From: Veillonella sp.
GTDB lineage: Bacteria > Bacillota > Negativicutes > Veillonellales > Veillonellaceae
DNA: 15,142 bases
Direction of reading: 5' to 3'
Assembly: GCF_015058545.1 (NCBI RefSeq)
Contig: NZ_SVCB01000013.1
Location: 1-15,142, forward strand
The position numbers were made by a program, and so were the translations under genes. Position 1 is the first letter of the stretch. Each line of letters starts with the position of its first letter. The notes under the pieces were generated by a model that searched no databases, was not told where the DNA came from, and was given only the letters and a program-made list of their open reading frames with translations. Positions 6,521-14,247 of this stretch are shown here, piece by piece.

Positions 6521-6733
6521 TTAAATAGCATCTACTAAAGCTAATTCAATAGGTAAACTGCTCAAAATTTCACGCACCAACGGTGCCGTATCAGGTGTGC
6601 TTCGTACCATACAAAGACCTTCTGCGCGATTAACGGTCGTCATGACGCCCAAATACTCATAGCCTTCCAAAATGCGATTTACATAATTGGTGTGGTTCGG
6701 TGAAATTTTGAAATATACATAGGAATCTTCCAT
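6521..6733 (-). CDS. Small DUF4911-like protein
   Basis: A 70-residue soluble protein beginning MEDSYVYFKISP and ending SLPIELALVDAI. Its size, the segment INRILEGYEYLG-like (here VNRILEGYEYLGVMTTV) and the location resemble DUF4911, a family of unknown function that I recall from Negativicutes; I place it there by memory with moderate certainty. The alternation of short strands and one helix (about residues 42-60) suggests a small alpha/beta fold. Its ATG overlaps the trhP stop by one base (TAATG), which means translational coupling with the tRNA hydroxylase gene. A helper role in wobble-uridine modification is an inference from this coupling only. Confidence 0.82.
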   Translation of the reverse strand: MEDSYVYFKISPNHTNYVNRILEGYEYLGVMTTVNRAEGLCMVRSTPDTAPLVREILSSLPIELALVDAI

Positions 6734-7965
6734 TATGCTTTCACCTTATAGCGACGACGCATCATGGCATATTCTTCCAGCGGCGTATCGATATAAAGAC
6801 GCACTTTCATCTGCGGATGCGGCGCTACGGTGATTTCGTTCCCCTCTTCATCGGTCATCTTCGTAATCACATGATGTACGAGTTCACCATGAGGTTGGCA
6901 AAATTCCACTTCGTCGCCCACTTTGAAGTTATTGCGTTGTTCTAAGTATGCATAACCTTCTTCCACATTGTAGCCTTCTACAAGACCGATGAAGTCATGA
7001 GTCTGCGTATTGCTGGACTGGCCGTAGTTCTGAGCCGTTTCATCCGGTTTTTCCACGGAGAAACCTTCCGTATACGGACGGTGAGAGATTTTTTCCAATT
7101 CTTCAATCCATTCCGGTTTCACTTCGTAGTGCTCAGGATCTGCCAAGTAGCTATCCACCGCTTCACGATATACTTTAGTTACCGTCGCCGCATAGTGAAC
7201 GCTCTTCATGCGGCCTTCGATTTTAAGACTGTCAACGCCCGCTTCTACCAAATCAGGGATATATTTCAATAAGCAAAGGTCTTTGGAGTTGAAAATATAA
7301 GTACCGTGCTGGTCTTCTTCAATCGGATAGTATTCGCCGGGACGGTTTTCTTCCACCAAGGAGTATTTCCAACGGCAAGCCTGCGTACACTGTCCGCGGT
7401 TAGCATCGCGAGTTGTAAAATAGTTACTCAAGAGGCAACGACCGGAGTACGAAATACACATAGCACCGTGAACGAACGCTTCGATTTCAATGTCAGCGGC
7501 TTCTTTCATAGTCTTGATGTCCGCAATACTTACTTCACGAGCCACCACAACACGAGTAGCGCCCTGTTCTTTCCAAAACTCGGTAGTCAAATAGTTCGTC
7601 GTATTGGCCTGTGTACTTACATGGCGTTCCAAATTAGGAGCCACCCGTTTTGCCAATAAGAAAATACCCAAATCGGCTACGATAATGGCATCTACTTTGA
7701 TGGATTCCAAGAATTTCAAGTAGTCTTCAAGGCCTACCAAGTCTTCATTGTGGGGAATAATGTTACAAGTTACATAGATTTTTTTACCATGACTATGAAC
7801 AAATTCCACTGCTTCTTTTAATTCTTCATTGCTGAAGTTGGAGCTGCTGGCACGCAAACCAAAAGATTGGCCCGCACAATACACAGCATCCGCGCCATAA
7901 CGAATGGCCATTTTTAATTTATCCATATTGCCGGCCGGCGACAATACTTCAATATGTCTGTTCAT
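6733..7965 (-). CDS. trhP: tRNA U34 hydroxylase, peptidase U32 family
   Basis: A 410-residue member of peptidase family U32, despite the name a tRNA-modifying enzyme. In B. subtilis and E. coli, TrhP/YegQ proteins form 5-hydroxyuridine at the wobble base U34 using prephenate. Visible features: the N-terminal LSPAGNMDKLKMAIRYGADAVY barrel start, EAFVHGAMC, and four cysteines C170, C177, C193 and C197 (in CISYSGRC and RGQCTQAC) that fit the family's iron-sulfur site; a C-terminal beta-rich domain (about 325-410) follows. It starts 3 bases after the stop of trmR and overlaps the next gene by one base. B. subtilis has two adjacent paralogues (YrrN, YrrO); only one copy is present here. The alternative is another U32 activity such as rRNA hydroxylation (RlhA), but the trmR neighbour argues for TrhP. 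Confidence 0.88.
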   Translation of the reverse strand: MNRHIEVLSPAGNMDKLKMAIRYGADAVYCAGQSFGLRASSSNFSNEELKEAVEFVHSHGKKIYVTCNIIPHNEDLVGLEDYLKFLESIKVDAIIVADLGIFLLAKRVAPNLERHVSTQANTTNYLTTEFWKEQGATRVVVAREVSIADIKTMKEAADIEIEAFVHGAMCISYSGRCLLSNYFTTRDANRGQCTQACRWKYSLVEENRPGEYYPIEEDQHGTYIFNSKDLCLLKYIPDLVEAGVDSLKIEGRMKSVHYAATVTKVYREAVDSYLADPEHYEVKPEWIEELEKISHRPYTEGFSVEKPDETAQNYGQSSNTQTHDFIGLVEGYNVEEGYAYLEQRNNFKVGDEVEFCQPHGELVHHVITKMTDEEGNEITVAPHPQMKVRLYIDTPLEEYAMMRRRYKVKA

Positions 7966-7968
7966 GTA

Positions 7969-8571
7969 TTACTTATTACCTTTCCATATACTAACGCTCA
8001 TACCATCACCTAAAGGATAAATGGTAGTATTAAATTTCGATTTATCTTCAACCATGTCCAAATATTCACGTAATCGTTTAACAATCGTTTTATAACGGTG
8101 CGGTGCTTCCTTATCGCCCCGCACATAGCCTCTGAAGAGGACATTATCCGCCAAAACAACGGCCCCCGGCGCCAAATGAGACTCTATGAGCTCCAGTTGC
8201 TTACCGTATTGACCTTTCGGCCCATCCAGAAATACCAAGTCAAACGTGCCTTCCAGCTTAGTCAGTACTTCGTTGGCATCTCCCAAATACAGGGTAATGT
8301 TATCCTTGTATTCGGACTGACCGATATACTGTTTCGCCATGTTATGTCGCTGTTCATCGAGTTCAATGGACACAATCTCCGCATCTTTAGCCGCATGTTT
8401 TGCCAAAAGAAGTGTCGAATAACCGATGGCGGTCCCCACTTCGAGAACCCGCGACGGCTCGTACAAACCGATTAATTCTTCAAATAAATGGACTTCCGAT
8501 TCGCGTAAAATCGGCACTTTATTGAGTATCGCATAAATGCGTTGCTCATTCAAAATTTCCTTTAATTGCAT
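7969..8571 (-). CDS. trmR: tRNA 5-hydroxyuridine methyltransferase (O-methyltransferase family 3)
   Basis: A 200-residue SAM-dependent O-methyltransferase with the Rossmann motif VLEVGTAIGYSTLLLA (about 39-54), the acidic strand IVSIELDE (motif II, binding the ribose) and the metal-site-like DLVFLDGPKGQY (about 111-122). This order and length match B. subtilis YrrM/TrmR, which methylates 5-hydroxyuridine at tRNA position 34 to 5-methoxyuridine. It stands directly before trhP, whose product makes its substrate, exactly as in B. subtilis, which supports this reading over a catechol-type methyltransferase. It begins 11 bases after the mltG stop and is therefore almost certainly on the same transcript. 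Confidence 0.88.
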   Translation of the reverse strand: MQLKEILNEQRIYAILNKVPILRESEVHLFEELIGLYEPSRVLEVGTAIGYSTLLLAKHAAKDAEIVSIELDEQRHNMAKQYIGQSEYKDNITLYLGDANEVLTKLEGTFDLVFLDGPKGQYGKQLELIESHLAPGAVVLADNVLFRGYVRGDKEAPHRYKTIVKRLREYLDMVEDKSKFNTTIYPLGDGMSVSIWKGNK

Positions 8572-8582
8572 AGCTCACACCA

Positions 8583-9590
8583 CTATTCCCCATAAATTGA
8601 TTCTACCACTTTCATATGTTCTTCGTATGTTTTAGTAAAGTGGTGATGACCTTCTTTATCCGCTACAAAGAAGAGATAATCCGTACTTGGCGCATTGAGT
8701 ACCGCTTCCATGGATTTCATGCCCGGATTGGCAATCGGTCCCGGCGGTAAGCCTACGTGCATGTACGTATTATACGGACTCGGTAACTTTGTATCTTCAA
8801 TCGATATATGAGGCTTAGGGTAACCTAAAATATACTGAATGCTGGCACAGGATTGCAGGGGCATACCGATTTGCAAACGTTTAAGGAATACGGCCGCAAT
8901 AATCGGACGATCTTCATCAAAGAGTGCTTCTTTTTCTACCAAAGAGGCCAAGGTGATGAATTCAAAAATCGTCATATGCTTAGCTTCAATTTGAGCACGA
9001 ATTTCCGGCGTCAATTGCTTATTCATTTCGCCGGCCATGCGTTTTAAAATTTCTTCCGGCGTGCTGCCTACGGGAATTTCATAGGTACTTGGGAATAAGA
9101 AGCCTTCAACACGGTAGTCGACTTTCGCCGGTCCGTACATATATTGATACGGTACATAGGTCTTGGCTTTTTCTAAAAAAGCTTCTTTCGGGCCCAGGCC
9201 GTCTTTTTCTAATTCATCGGCAATTTGCTGAATCGTATAGCCTTCCGGAATGATGACTTTAATTTCTTGCAATTTACCCTTTTGCAATAAGGCGATTACC
9301 TGACGCAAGCTGGCGTTTTGAGGAATCTGATAGTACCCTTGCTGCAATTTATCCATAGAACCGGTCAACCTAAGTGCCAAACGAAAGGTAGTTGGCGAAC
9401 TGATGATACCTTTCTCATAAAGCATATCACCGATTTCGGCGCCCGTTTGATCTTTATCAACAATAAATACTACATCCTGCGGCGTACCGGCCACAGAATT
9501 CGGTTTTAAATACATAGTAATCATGGCGATGCAAAGAATCAGAACAACGCCGATGACGCCAATTCCAATCCACTTCACACGTCTATCCAT
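8583..9590 (-). CDS. mltG: Endolytic murein transglycosylase MltG (YceG-like)
   Basis: A 335-residue membrane-anchored enzyme that cleaves nascent peptidoglycan glycan strands and is thought to set strand length. Basic N-terminus (DRRVK), then one membrane helix at about residues 8-28. Next comes a LysM-like region (about 37-108), then the YceG catalytic domain with GFLFPSTY (163-170) and LASLVEKEA; E219 aligns with the catalytic glutamate E218 of E. coli. The conserved end motifs LPSPYNTY, GLPPGPIANPG and FVADKEGHHHFTKTYEEH are all intact. AGGAG lies 10 bases before the ATG. It leads the mltG-trmR-trhP-DUF4911-like unit, separated from the DUF1292 gene by a strong hairpin. Confidence 0.95.
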   Translation of the reverse strand: MDRRVKWIGIGVIGVVLILCIAMITMYLKPNSVAGTPQDVVFIVDKDQTGAEIGDMLYEKGIISSPTTFRLALRLTGSMDKLQQGYYQIPQNASLRQVIALLQKGKLQEIKVIIPEGYTIQQIADELEKDGLGPKEAFLEKAKTYVPYQYMYGPAKVDYRVEGFLFPSTYEIPVGSTPEEILKRMAGEMNKQLTPEIRAQIEAKHMTIFEFITLASLVEKEALFDEDRPIIAAVFLKRLQIGMPLQSCASIQYILGYPKPHISIEDTKLPSPYNTYMHVGLPPGPIANPGMKSMEAVLNAPSTDYLFFVADKEGHHHFTKTYEEHMKVVESIYGE

Positions 9591-9641
9591 ACATTAAAAA
9601 CTCCTTATGAAACATGCTGTCAAAAATGATTATAAACATAC

Positions 9642-9666
9642 GAAAGAGGGGCGTGGCCCCTCTTTC
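9642..9666 (-). terminator. Intra-operon hairpin between the DUF1292 gene and mltG
   Basis: GAAAGAGGGG and CCCCTCTTTC form a perfect 10-bp stem around a five-base loop. In the direction of transcription the run of T is short (TTTCGTATGTTT), so it is probably a leaky terminator or a processing/stability element setting the ratio of alaS-block to mltG-block transcripts. Confidence 0.55.
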
Positions 9667-9685
9667 CCTTTTAACCTATACCCGA

Positions 9686-9979
9686 TTATTCTTCAACAAA
9701 ATCGTCTTCATAAATAGCAAGAACCGCTTCGAATTCTTCTTCGGTCGGATCTACATAGACGTCTTCACCATCTTCCGTATCGATACGGGAAATGATAGCT
9801 TCCGGTTCTTCGTGGCATTTGCACCCCGGTTCACAGTCTTCCGGTGGCAATGAAACTAATACGGCAAAACGTTTACCGTCATAGTTGATGACCATATCTT
9901 CTTCGTAATGCGTTTCATGCCCTTCATCGTCTGTAAATGTAACAACCGTCACTTCGCCTTCATAATCTAAATCTGCCAT
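9686..9979 (-). CDS. DUF1292 family protein (YrzB-like)
   Basis: A 97-residue acidic cytoplasmic protein of DUF1292, function unknown. It opens with VTVVTFTDDEGHETHYEED, then YDGKRFAVLVSL, and ends with the family's EFEAVLAIYEDDF-type tail. Family members are about 85-100 residues. An unusual segment lies between the two halves: PPEDCEPGCKCHEEPEA (about 45-61) with three cysteines and a histidine, which could bind a metal or be redox active. It starts 10 bases after the ruvX stop with GGAGG between them, so the two are co-translated from one message. In B. subtilis the equivalent yrzB also lies between yrrK and mltG. Confidence 0.9.
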   Translation of the reverse strand: MADLDYEGEVTVVTFTDDEGHETHYEEDMVINYDGKRFAVLVSLPPEDCEPGCKCHEEPEAIISRIDTEDGEDVYVDPTEEEFEAVLAIYEDDFVEE

Positions 9980-9989
9980 GGTATCCTCC

Positions 9990-10412
9990 TTATTTGATTA
10001 AATTACTACGACTGTCTAAATAACCTTGTAAAATAACAACCGCCGCCATTTTATCAATAACATCCTTGCGTTTCTTACGACTCACATCGGCCGCAATCAA
10101 GGAACGTTCGGCCATAACGGTAGAGAGTCGTTCATCCCAAAACTTAACAGGTACGTCGATGACTTCCTGCATTTTAGCGACAAACTCTTCCGTTTTTAGC
10201 GCACGATCGCCCTTAGTGCCGTTCATATTCTTGGGCATGCCCACCACGATTTCTTCCACTTCATACTCCGTAATCAGTTCCTGTAATCGCGTAAAATCCC
10301 GTTCTAAGGAAGTGCGCCGTATTGTTTCGATACCTTGAGCCGTCATGTACAACGCGTCACTACAGGCGACGCCGATAGTACGACTGCCCACATCCAACGA
10401 CATAATTCGCAT
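9990..10412 (-). CDS. ruvX: RuvX / YqgF family nuclease (putative Holliday junction resolvase; pre-16S rRNA processing)
   Basis: A 140-residue RNase H-like nuclease. E. coli YqgF acts in maturing the 5' end of 16S rRNA, while the mycobacterial relative cleaves Holliday junctions, so the family has both labels. The fold's acidic residues are visible: D7 in SLDVGSRTIGVA, E54 in EEIVVGMPKNMNG, D93/E94 in FWDERLST, and D117/D120 in RKDVIDKMAAVVILQ. Length is typical. The ATG overlaps the ireB stop by one base (TAATG), showing translational coupling. The order ireB-ruvX-DUF1292 is strongly conserved in Firmicutes. Confidence 0.95.
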   Translation of the reverse strand: MRIMSLDVGSRTIGVACSDALYMTAQGIETIRRTSLERDFTRLQELITEYEVEEIVVGMPKNMNGTKGDRALKTEEFVAKMQEVIDVPVKFWDERLSTVMAERSLIAADVSRKKRKDVIDKMAAVVILQGYLDSRSNLIK

Positions 10413-10669
10413 TATAGTTTCTTAGCCTTTACATACTCATTAACCAATTCTTCGATGAGCTCATCACGATCCAAGCGACGAATCATGCTACGCGCATTGT
10501 TGTAGCTGGTAATGTAGGTAGGCTCGCCGGAGATAAGAAAACCTACTATTTGTTCCACCGGGTTATATCCCTTTTCCTGCAAAGCGTGATACACATCACG
10601 TAACACTTCGCTGGCGGAAGGAACATCATTTACTTTCTGAAACATCATAGTTTCATCTGATACACTCAT
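10412..10669 (-). CDS. ireB: IreB family regulatory protein (UPF0297, YrzL-like)
   Basis: An 85-residue cytoplasmic protein. In Enterococcus faecalis IreB is a small dimeric protein phosphorylated near its N-terminus by the Ser/Thr kinase IreK, and negatively controls cephalosporin resistance. The family core is clear: DETMMF (5-10), VLRDVYHALQEKGYNPVEQIVGFLISGEPTYI and NNARSMIRRLDRDELIEEL. Thr7 in DET corresponds to one of the phosphorylated threonines; position 4 is Ser rather than Thr. AGGAGG precedes the start. It lies 80 bases after alaS and overlaps ruvX by one base. A kinase-linked role here is inferred from the family, since no kinase gene is in the window. Confidence 0.93.
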   Translation of the reverse strand: MSVSDETMMFQKVNDVPSASEVLRDVYHALQEKGYNPVEQIVGFLISGEPTYITSYNNARSMIRRLDRDELIEELVNEYVKAKKL

Positions 10670-10690
10670 GCTAAAGCCTCCTTTATAACA

Positions 10691-10723
10691 GTGCTTGGCT
10701 TAACCGAATAGTTAAGCCCGCAC
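10691..10723 (-). other. Hairpin between alaS and ireB
   Basis: GGCTTAAC (10697-10704) and GTTAAGCC (10711-10718) form a perfect 8-bp stem with a six-base loop, extended by GTGC/GCAC beyond a small internal bulge. No T-run follows on the minus strand, so it is not a classic terminator. It lies 15 bases ahead of the ireB ribosome binding site and may be an RNA processing or stability site that uncouples the large alaS message from the small downstream genes. Confidence 0.45.
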
Positions 10724-10749
10724 CGATAAACTATTAATCTGGCATACTT

Positions 10750-13359
10750 CTATTTTACCATAGAAAGGATAGTTTCTTTACCTTTTTCTAAAGCATTTTG
10801 TAAGGCACTTGGATTTTTACCGCCCGCTTGTGCCATATCAGGGCGTCCACCGCCGTTACCGCCGGCTGCCTGAGCCGTCGCTTTAACGATGTTGCCGGCG
10901 TGGAAACCGGCTTTAACGGCATCTTTGGTAGCCATGCAGACAAAGTTAACTTTGTCGTCACCAGCCATACCAAGTAATACGATACCGGAACCGATTTTAT
11001 CGCGAACCATATCGGCCGTGCTGCGAAGTTCATCCATATCAGCCGCTTTTACATCAGCGACTACGGCTTTGAATTCACCGGCATCAAAAGCTGTGTTCAA
11101 TACGGCATCCAAACCACCGGACATTAACTCTTTACGAGCTGCCGCTAATTCGTGTTCCAACTGTTTAGTTTCTTCCACGAGTTGCTGCGCACGAGCTACG
11201 ATATCTTCCGGTTTAGTTTTAAGAAGGGTTGCCACTTCGCGAAGTTCAGCCTGTTCTTTTTGAGCTAGCTGCAACGCTGCTTCACCGGTTACCGCTTCAA
11301 TACGACGTACACCGGAACCGATGCCGCCTTCCGACAAGATGCGGAATGTGCCGATTACAGCGGTGTTTACAACATGGGAACCGCCGCAGAGTTCAATACT
11401 GAAATCAGGTACGGTAACTACGCGTACGCGGTCGCCGTATTTTTCACCGAAGAGAGCCATAGCGCCTAATTTTTTAGCTTCGTCCATGGACATTTCTTGG
11501 ATGTTCAAGTTAACAGCTTTTAAAATTTCACCGTTTACCAAATCGGTGATTTGTTTCAATTCTTCAGCCGTTACCGGTGAGAAGTGGGTAAAGTCGAAAC
11601 GTAAACGATCCGGCATTACTAAGGAACCGGCCTGATTTACGTGATTGCCCAATACTTGTTTCAAAGCGGCATGCAATAAATGGGTAGCCGTATGGTTACG
11701 AGCCATGGACAAACGACGAGTGGTATCTACTTCGAACTGAACCGTATCGCCCACCTGCAAATTACCTTCCACAATAGTACCTACATGGTAGGTTGTGCCT
11801 TCCGGTAATTTCCGGGTTGTGTGAACTTCCATTTTACCCATAGGGCCTACGATGAAACCGGTATCACCTAACTGACCGCCCCCTTCAGCGTGGAACGGAG
11901 TCGTACGCACGATGAGGGTTACTTCCATGCCGTCCGATGCGCTGTCGAGACGGGTAGCGCCTTCGCCGAGCATAAGAATTTCGGAGGAAGTAGCGGATTC
12001 ATCATCGGTCAATTTTTCATCGCGAAGGAAGGTAATATCCGGAGTAGCCACTTTAGCATCTACGTCTTCACGAGCCGCACGGGCACGAGCACGCTGTTCT
12101 GCCATAGCACTTTCAAAACCGGCCATATCGATGGTAAGGCCTGCTTCAGACGCAATTTCTTCCGTAAGTTCCCAAGGGAATCCGTACGTGTCATATAATT
12201 TGAATACTTCGGCACCCGGAACTTCCGTAGCTTTAGATTCTTTTAATTCGTTAATCAAAGCACCGAGCATATCGAGGCCTTGTGCCAAAGTCTGGTTGAA
12301 ACGATCTTCTTCATTGGCTACAACGCGTTTGATGAAGTCGTGTTTTTCAATAAGACCAGGTACACCGGAGCCTAAAATGTCGATAACCACGTCCACCAAA
12401 TCGGTCAAGAAACGACCTTCAATGCCGAGCAAACGACCGTGACGTACGGCACGACGCAAGATACGACGCAATACATAGCCGCGACCTTCGTTGGATGGCA
12501 ATACGCCATCGCTGATGAGTACGGTAATGGCGCGGGCATGGTCGCCGATAACTTTGAGGGATACGTCCGTATTGGCGTCGGTGTGATAGGTTACCTTAGC
12601 CATTTCAGCCGCTTTTTCAATAATAGGGAAAATTAAATCCGTTTCAAAGTTGCTTTCTTTATTTTGCAATACAGATGCCAAACGTTCGAGACCGGCACCG
12701 GTATCAATGTTTTTCTTTTCAAGCGGTACATATTCACCGTCAGCGGTACGATTAAATTGCGTGAACACGAGGTTCCAGATTTCAAGATAACGATCGCAAT
12801 CACAACCCGGTGCACAATCCGGTTCACCACAACCGCGGGATTCGCCGAGGTCGTAGAAAATTTCACTGTCAGGACCGCAAGGACCTTCCCCGATTTCCCA
12901 GAAGTTATCTTCCAAGCGGGTAATGTGGTCTTCCGGCATACCTACTTCTTTATGCCAAATATCATACGCTTCCTGGTCATCAGGATATACGGTTACATAT
13001 AAACGATTTTTGTCGAGTTTAATAACTTCCGTCAAAAATTCCCAAGCCCAATGAATGGCATCTTTTTTAAAATAATCGCCGAACGAGAAGTTGCCGAGCA
13101 TTTCAAAAAAAGTATGATGACGCGCCGTGCGGCCTACGTTTTCAATATCGCCGGTACGAATACATTTCTGGCAAGTAGTTACACGCGTACGAGGCGGTAC
13201 CAATTTGCCCGTAAAGAACGGTTTTAACGGTGCCATACCGGCGCCGATTAATAACAAAGAAGGATCGTTTTCCGGAATTAAGGAAAAACTGTCTAAGATT
13301 AAATGTTGTTTGCTTTCAAAAAATTTTAAATAAGCCTGACGCAGCTCATTACCCTTCAT
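10750..13359 (-). CDS. alaS: Alanyl-tRNA synthetase
   Basis: An 869-residue class II synthetase charging tRNA-Ala, near the usual length of about 875. Catalytic core (about 1-245) with the motif 2 region GRTARHHTFFEMLGNFSFGDYF and motif 3 GAGLERLASVLQ. A cysteine cluster, CGEPDCAPGCDC (177-188), is the form usual in Firmicutes. A tRNA-recognition domain (about 245-450) is followed by an editing domain with the metal ligands H556 and H560 (HTATH), C658 and H662 (CGGSH), and a C-terminal DHHA1 domain ending with GGNGGGRPDMAQAGG. The start follows GGAGG by 9 bases. A promoter lies at 13396-13425 and, unlike thrS, the leader is too short for a T-box. It heads the alaS-ireB-ruvX-DUF1292 operon. 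Confidence 0.98.
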   Translation of the reverse strand: MKGNELRQAYLKFFESKQHLILDSFSLIPENDPSLLLIGAGMAPLKPFFTGKLVPPRTRVTTCQKCIRTGDIENVGRTARHHTFFEMLGNFSFGDYFKKDAIHWAWEFLTEVIKLDKNRLYVTVYPDDQEAYDIWHKEVGMPEDHITRLEDNFWEIGEGPCGPDSEIFYDLGESRGCGEPDCAPGCDCDRYLEIWNLVFTQFNRTADGEYVPLEKKNIDTGAGLERLASVLQNKESNFETDLIFPIIEKAAEMAKVTYHTDANTDVSLKVIGDHARAITVLISDGVLPSNEGRGYVLRRILRRAVRHGRLLGIEGRFLTDLVDVVIDILGSGVPGLIEKHDFIKRVVANEEDRFNQTLAQGLDMLGALINELKESKATEVPGAEVFKLYDTYGFPWELTEEIASEAGLTIDMAGFESAMAEQRARARAAREDVDAKVATPDITFLRDEKLTDDESATSSEILMLGEGATRLDSASDGMEVTLIVRTTPFHAEGGGQLGDTGFIVGPMGKMEVHTTRKLPEGTTYHVGTIVEGNLQVGDTVQFEVDTTRRLSMARNHTATHLLHAALKQVLGNHVNQAGSLVMPDRLRFDFTHFSPVTAEELKQITDLVNGEILKAVNLNIQEMSMDEAKKLGAMALFGEKYGDRVRVVTVPDFSIELCGGSHVVNTAVIGTFRILSEGGIGSGVRRIEAVTGEAALQLAQKEQAELREVATLLKTKPEDIVARAQQLVEETKQLEHELAAARKELMSGGLDAVLNTAFDAGEFKAVVADVKAADMDELRSTADMVRDKIGSGIVLLGMAGDDKVNFVCMATKDAVKAGFHAGNIVKATAQAAGGNGGGRPDMAQAGGKNPSALQNALEKGKETILSMVK

Positions 13360-13395
13360 GAGTTTCAGCCTCCTAAATAAATATGAATTCTCTTT

Positions 13396-13425
13396 ATTAT
13401 AAGCCTTATTGTCTATGTTTGTCTA
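13396..13425 (-). promoter_or_regulatory. Sigma-A-like promoter of alaS
   Basis: Minus-strand TAGACA (-35, 13420-13425, five of six consensus bases), an 18-base spacer and a perfect TATAAT (-10, 13396-13401). It gives a leader of only about 30 bases before alaS. Confidence 0.65.
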
Positions 13426-13439
13426 TTTTTTAGTTATGC

Positions 13440-14246
13440 CTATTTTCGGTCGCGCGCCACCGTAACGGCAAAAGTTAAGGCGTAGCCCAAAATTGCCACC
13501 AGCACGATGGTGCCGCCCGGTGCCAAATCATATTCAAAAGCCCCCAAAAGACCAAGGCTGACGCTGGCTAATGAATAAATTTCACTGATAATAAGCGTTT
13601 GACCAAAACCACGGCGCCATAAGTGAGCGGCTGCTACCGGTACAATCATGAGCGCCCCGATAAGCAAAATACCGACAATAGTCATCCCCATAACCACCAC
13701 TAAGGCGGTCAAAATAGCAAAGAGCATATTGATGCGCCCTACGGCAATCCCCGCAGTCACGGCAATCTGTTCGTCAAACGCGGTAAATAACAATTTCGAA
13801 TACATAAAATAGACGGTCAGGGCCACAATAACGGCCACCCCGGCAATTGTCATAATATCCGTATCTGTTACGGTCAAAATACTGCCGAACAAGAAGTTTA
13901 AAAGGCCCGTACTCGGCATTTTCGTCATGGTCGCAAAGATTACGGCCAAGGCCAAACCAGTATAAAAGAATAAGGCCAAAATCATGTCCGTATACTGGTT
14001 TTGACGACGGCGTACCAACTCAATGCCGATAGCCGTAAGCACTGTCAATAGAGCGGCGCCAAAAGGCGGATAAATCGATAATAACGAAGCCCCCGTAACG
14101 CCCGCAAAAGCTACGTGGCCGAGCCCTTCACTTAAGAGCGATTGCCGTTTAATAACAATAAACGTACCGATTAAAGGACACATTAAGGCTACAATTAAAC
14201 CGGCCATAAAGGCTCGCTGCATAAATTCATAGGTAAATATATCCAC
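13440..14246 (-). CDS. Metal ABC transporter permease, ZnuB/AdcB-like (ABC-3 family)
   Basis: A 268-residue polytopic membrane protein, the channel part of a zinc or manganese importer. Eight or nine hydrophobic segments cover most of its length. Family marks are MAGLIVALMCPLIGTFIVIKRQSLLSEGLGHVAFAGV (read in two parts, about 15-50), GLLNFLFGSILTVT, and the ATPase-contact segment VVMGMTIVGILLIGALMIVPVAAA (about 184-207). The start is GTG at 14244-14246 with GGAGG 5 bases upstream; that ribosome binding site overlaps the last codons of the ATPase gene, whose stop lies one base before, so the two are translationally coupled. The metal cannot be decided from the sequence; zinc is the usual guess. 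No substrate-binding protein gene is visible nearby. Confidence 0.92.
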   Translation of the reverse strand: MDIFTYEFMQRAFMAGLIVALMCPLIGTFIVIKRQSLLSEGLGHVAFAGVTGASLLSIYPPFGAALLTVLTAIGIELVRRRQNQYTDMILALFFYTGLALAVIFATMTKMPSTGLLNFLFGSILTVTDTDIMTIAGVAVIVALTVYFMYSKLLFTAFDEQIAVTAGIAVGRINMLFAILTALVVVMGMTIVGILLIGALMIVPVAAAHLWRRGFGQTLIISEIYSLASVSLGLLGAFEYDLAPGGTIVLVAILGYALTFAVTVARDRK

Positions 14247-14247
14247 G

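Noticed and set aside
8098..8475. 125-residue plus-strand open frame inside trmR
   Set aside because: Antisense shadow of an intact methyltransferase gene with no ribosome binding site or recognisable motif.
9613..9635. TATAAT-like and TTGACA-like words just before mltG as a promoter
   Set aside because: The TATAAT has no acceptable -35 at 16-18 bases and the TTGACA lies downstream of it, too close to the ribosome binding site.
11912..12442. 176-residue plus-strand open frame inside alaS
   Set aside because: It is antisense to a full-length, well-conserved alaS; its serine/arginine-rich composition is typical of a shadow frame.
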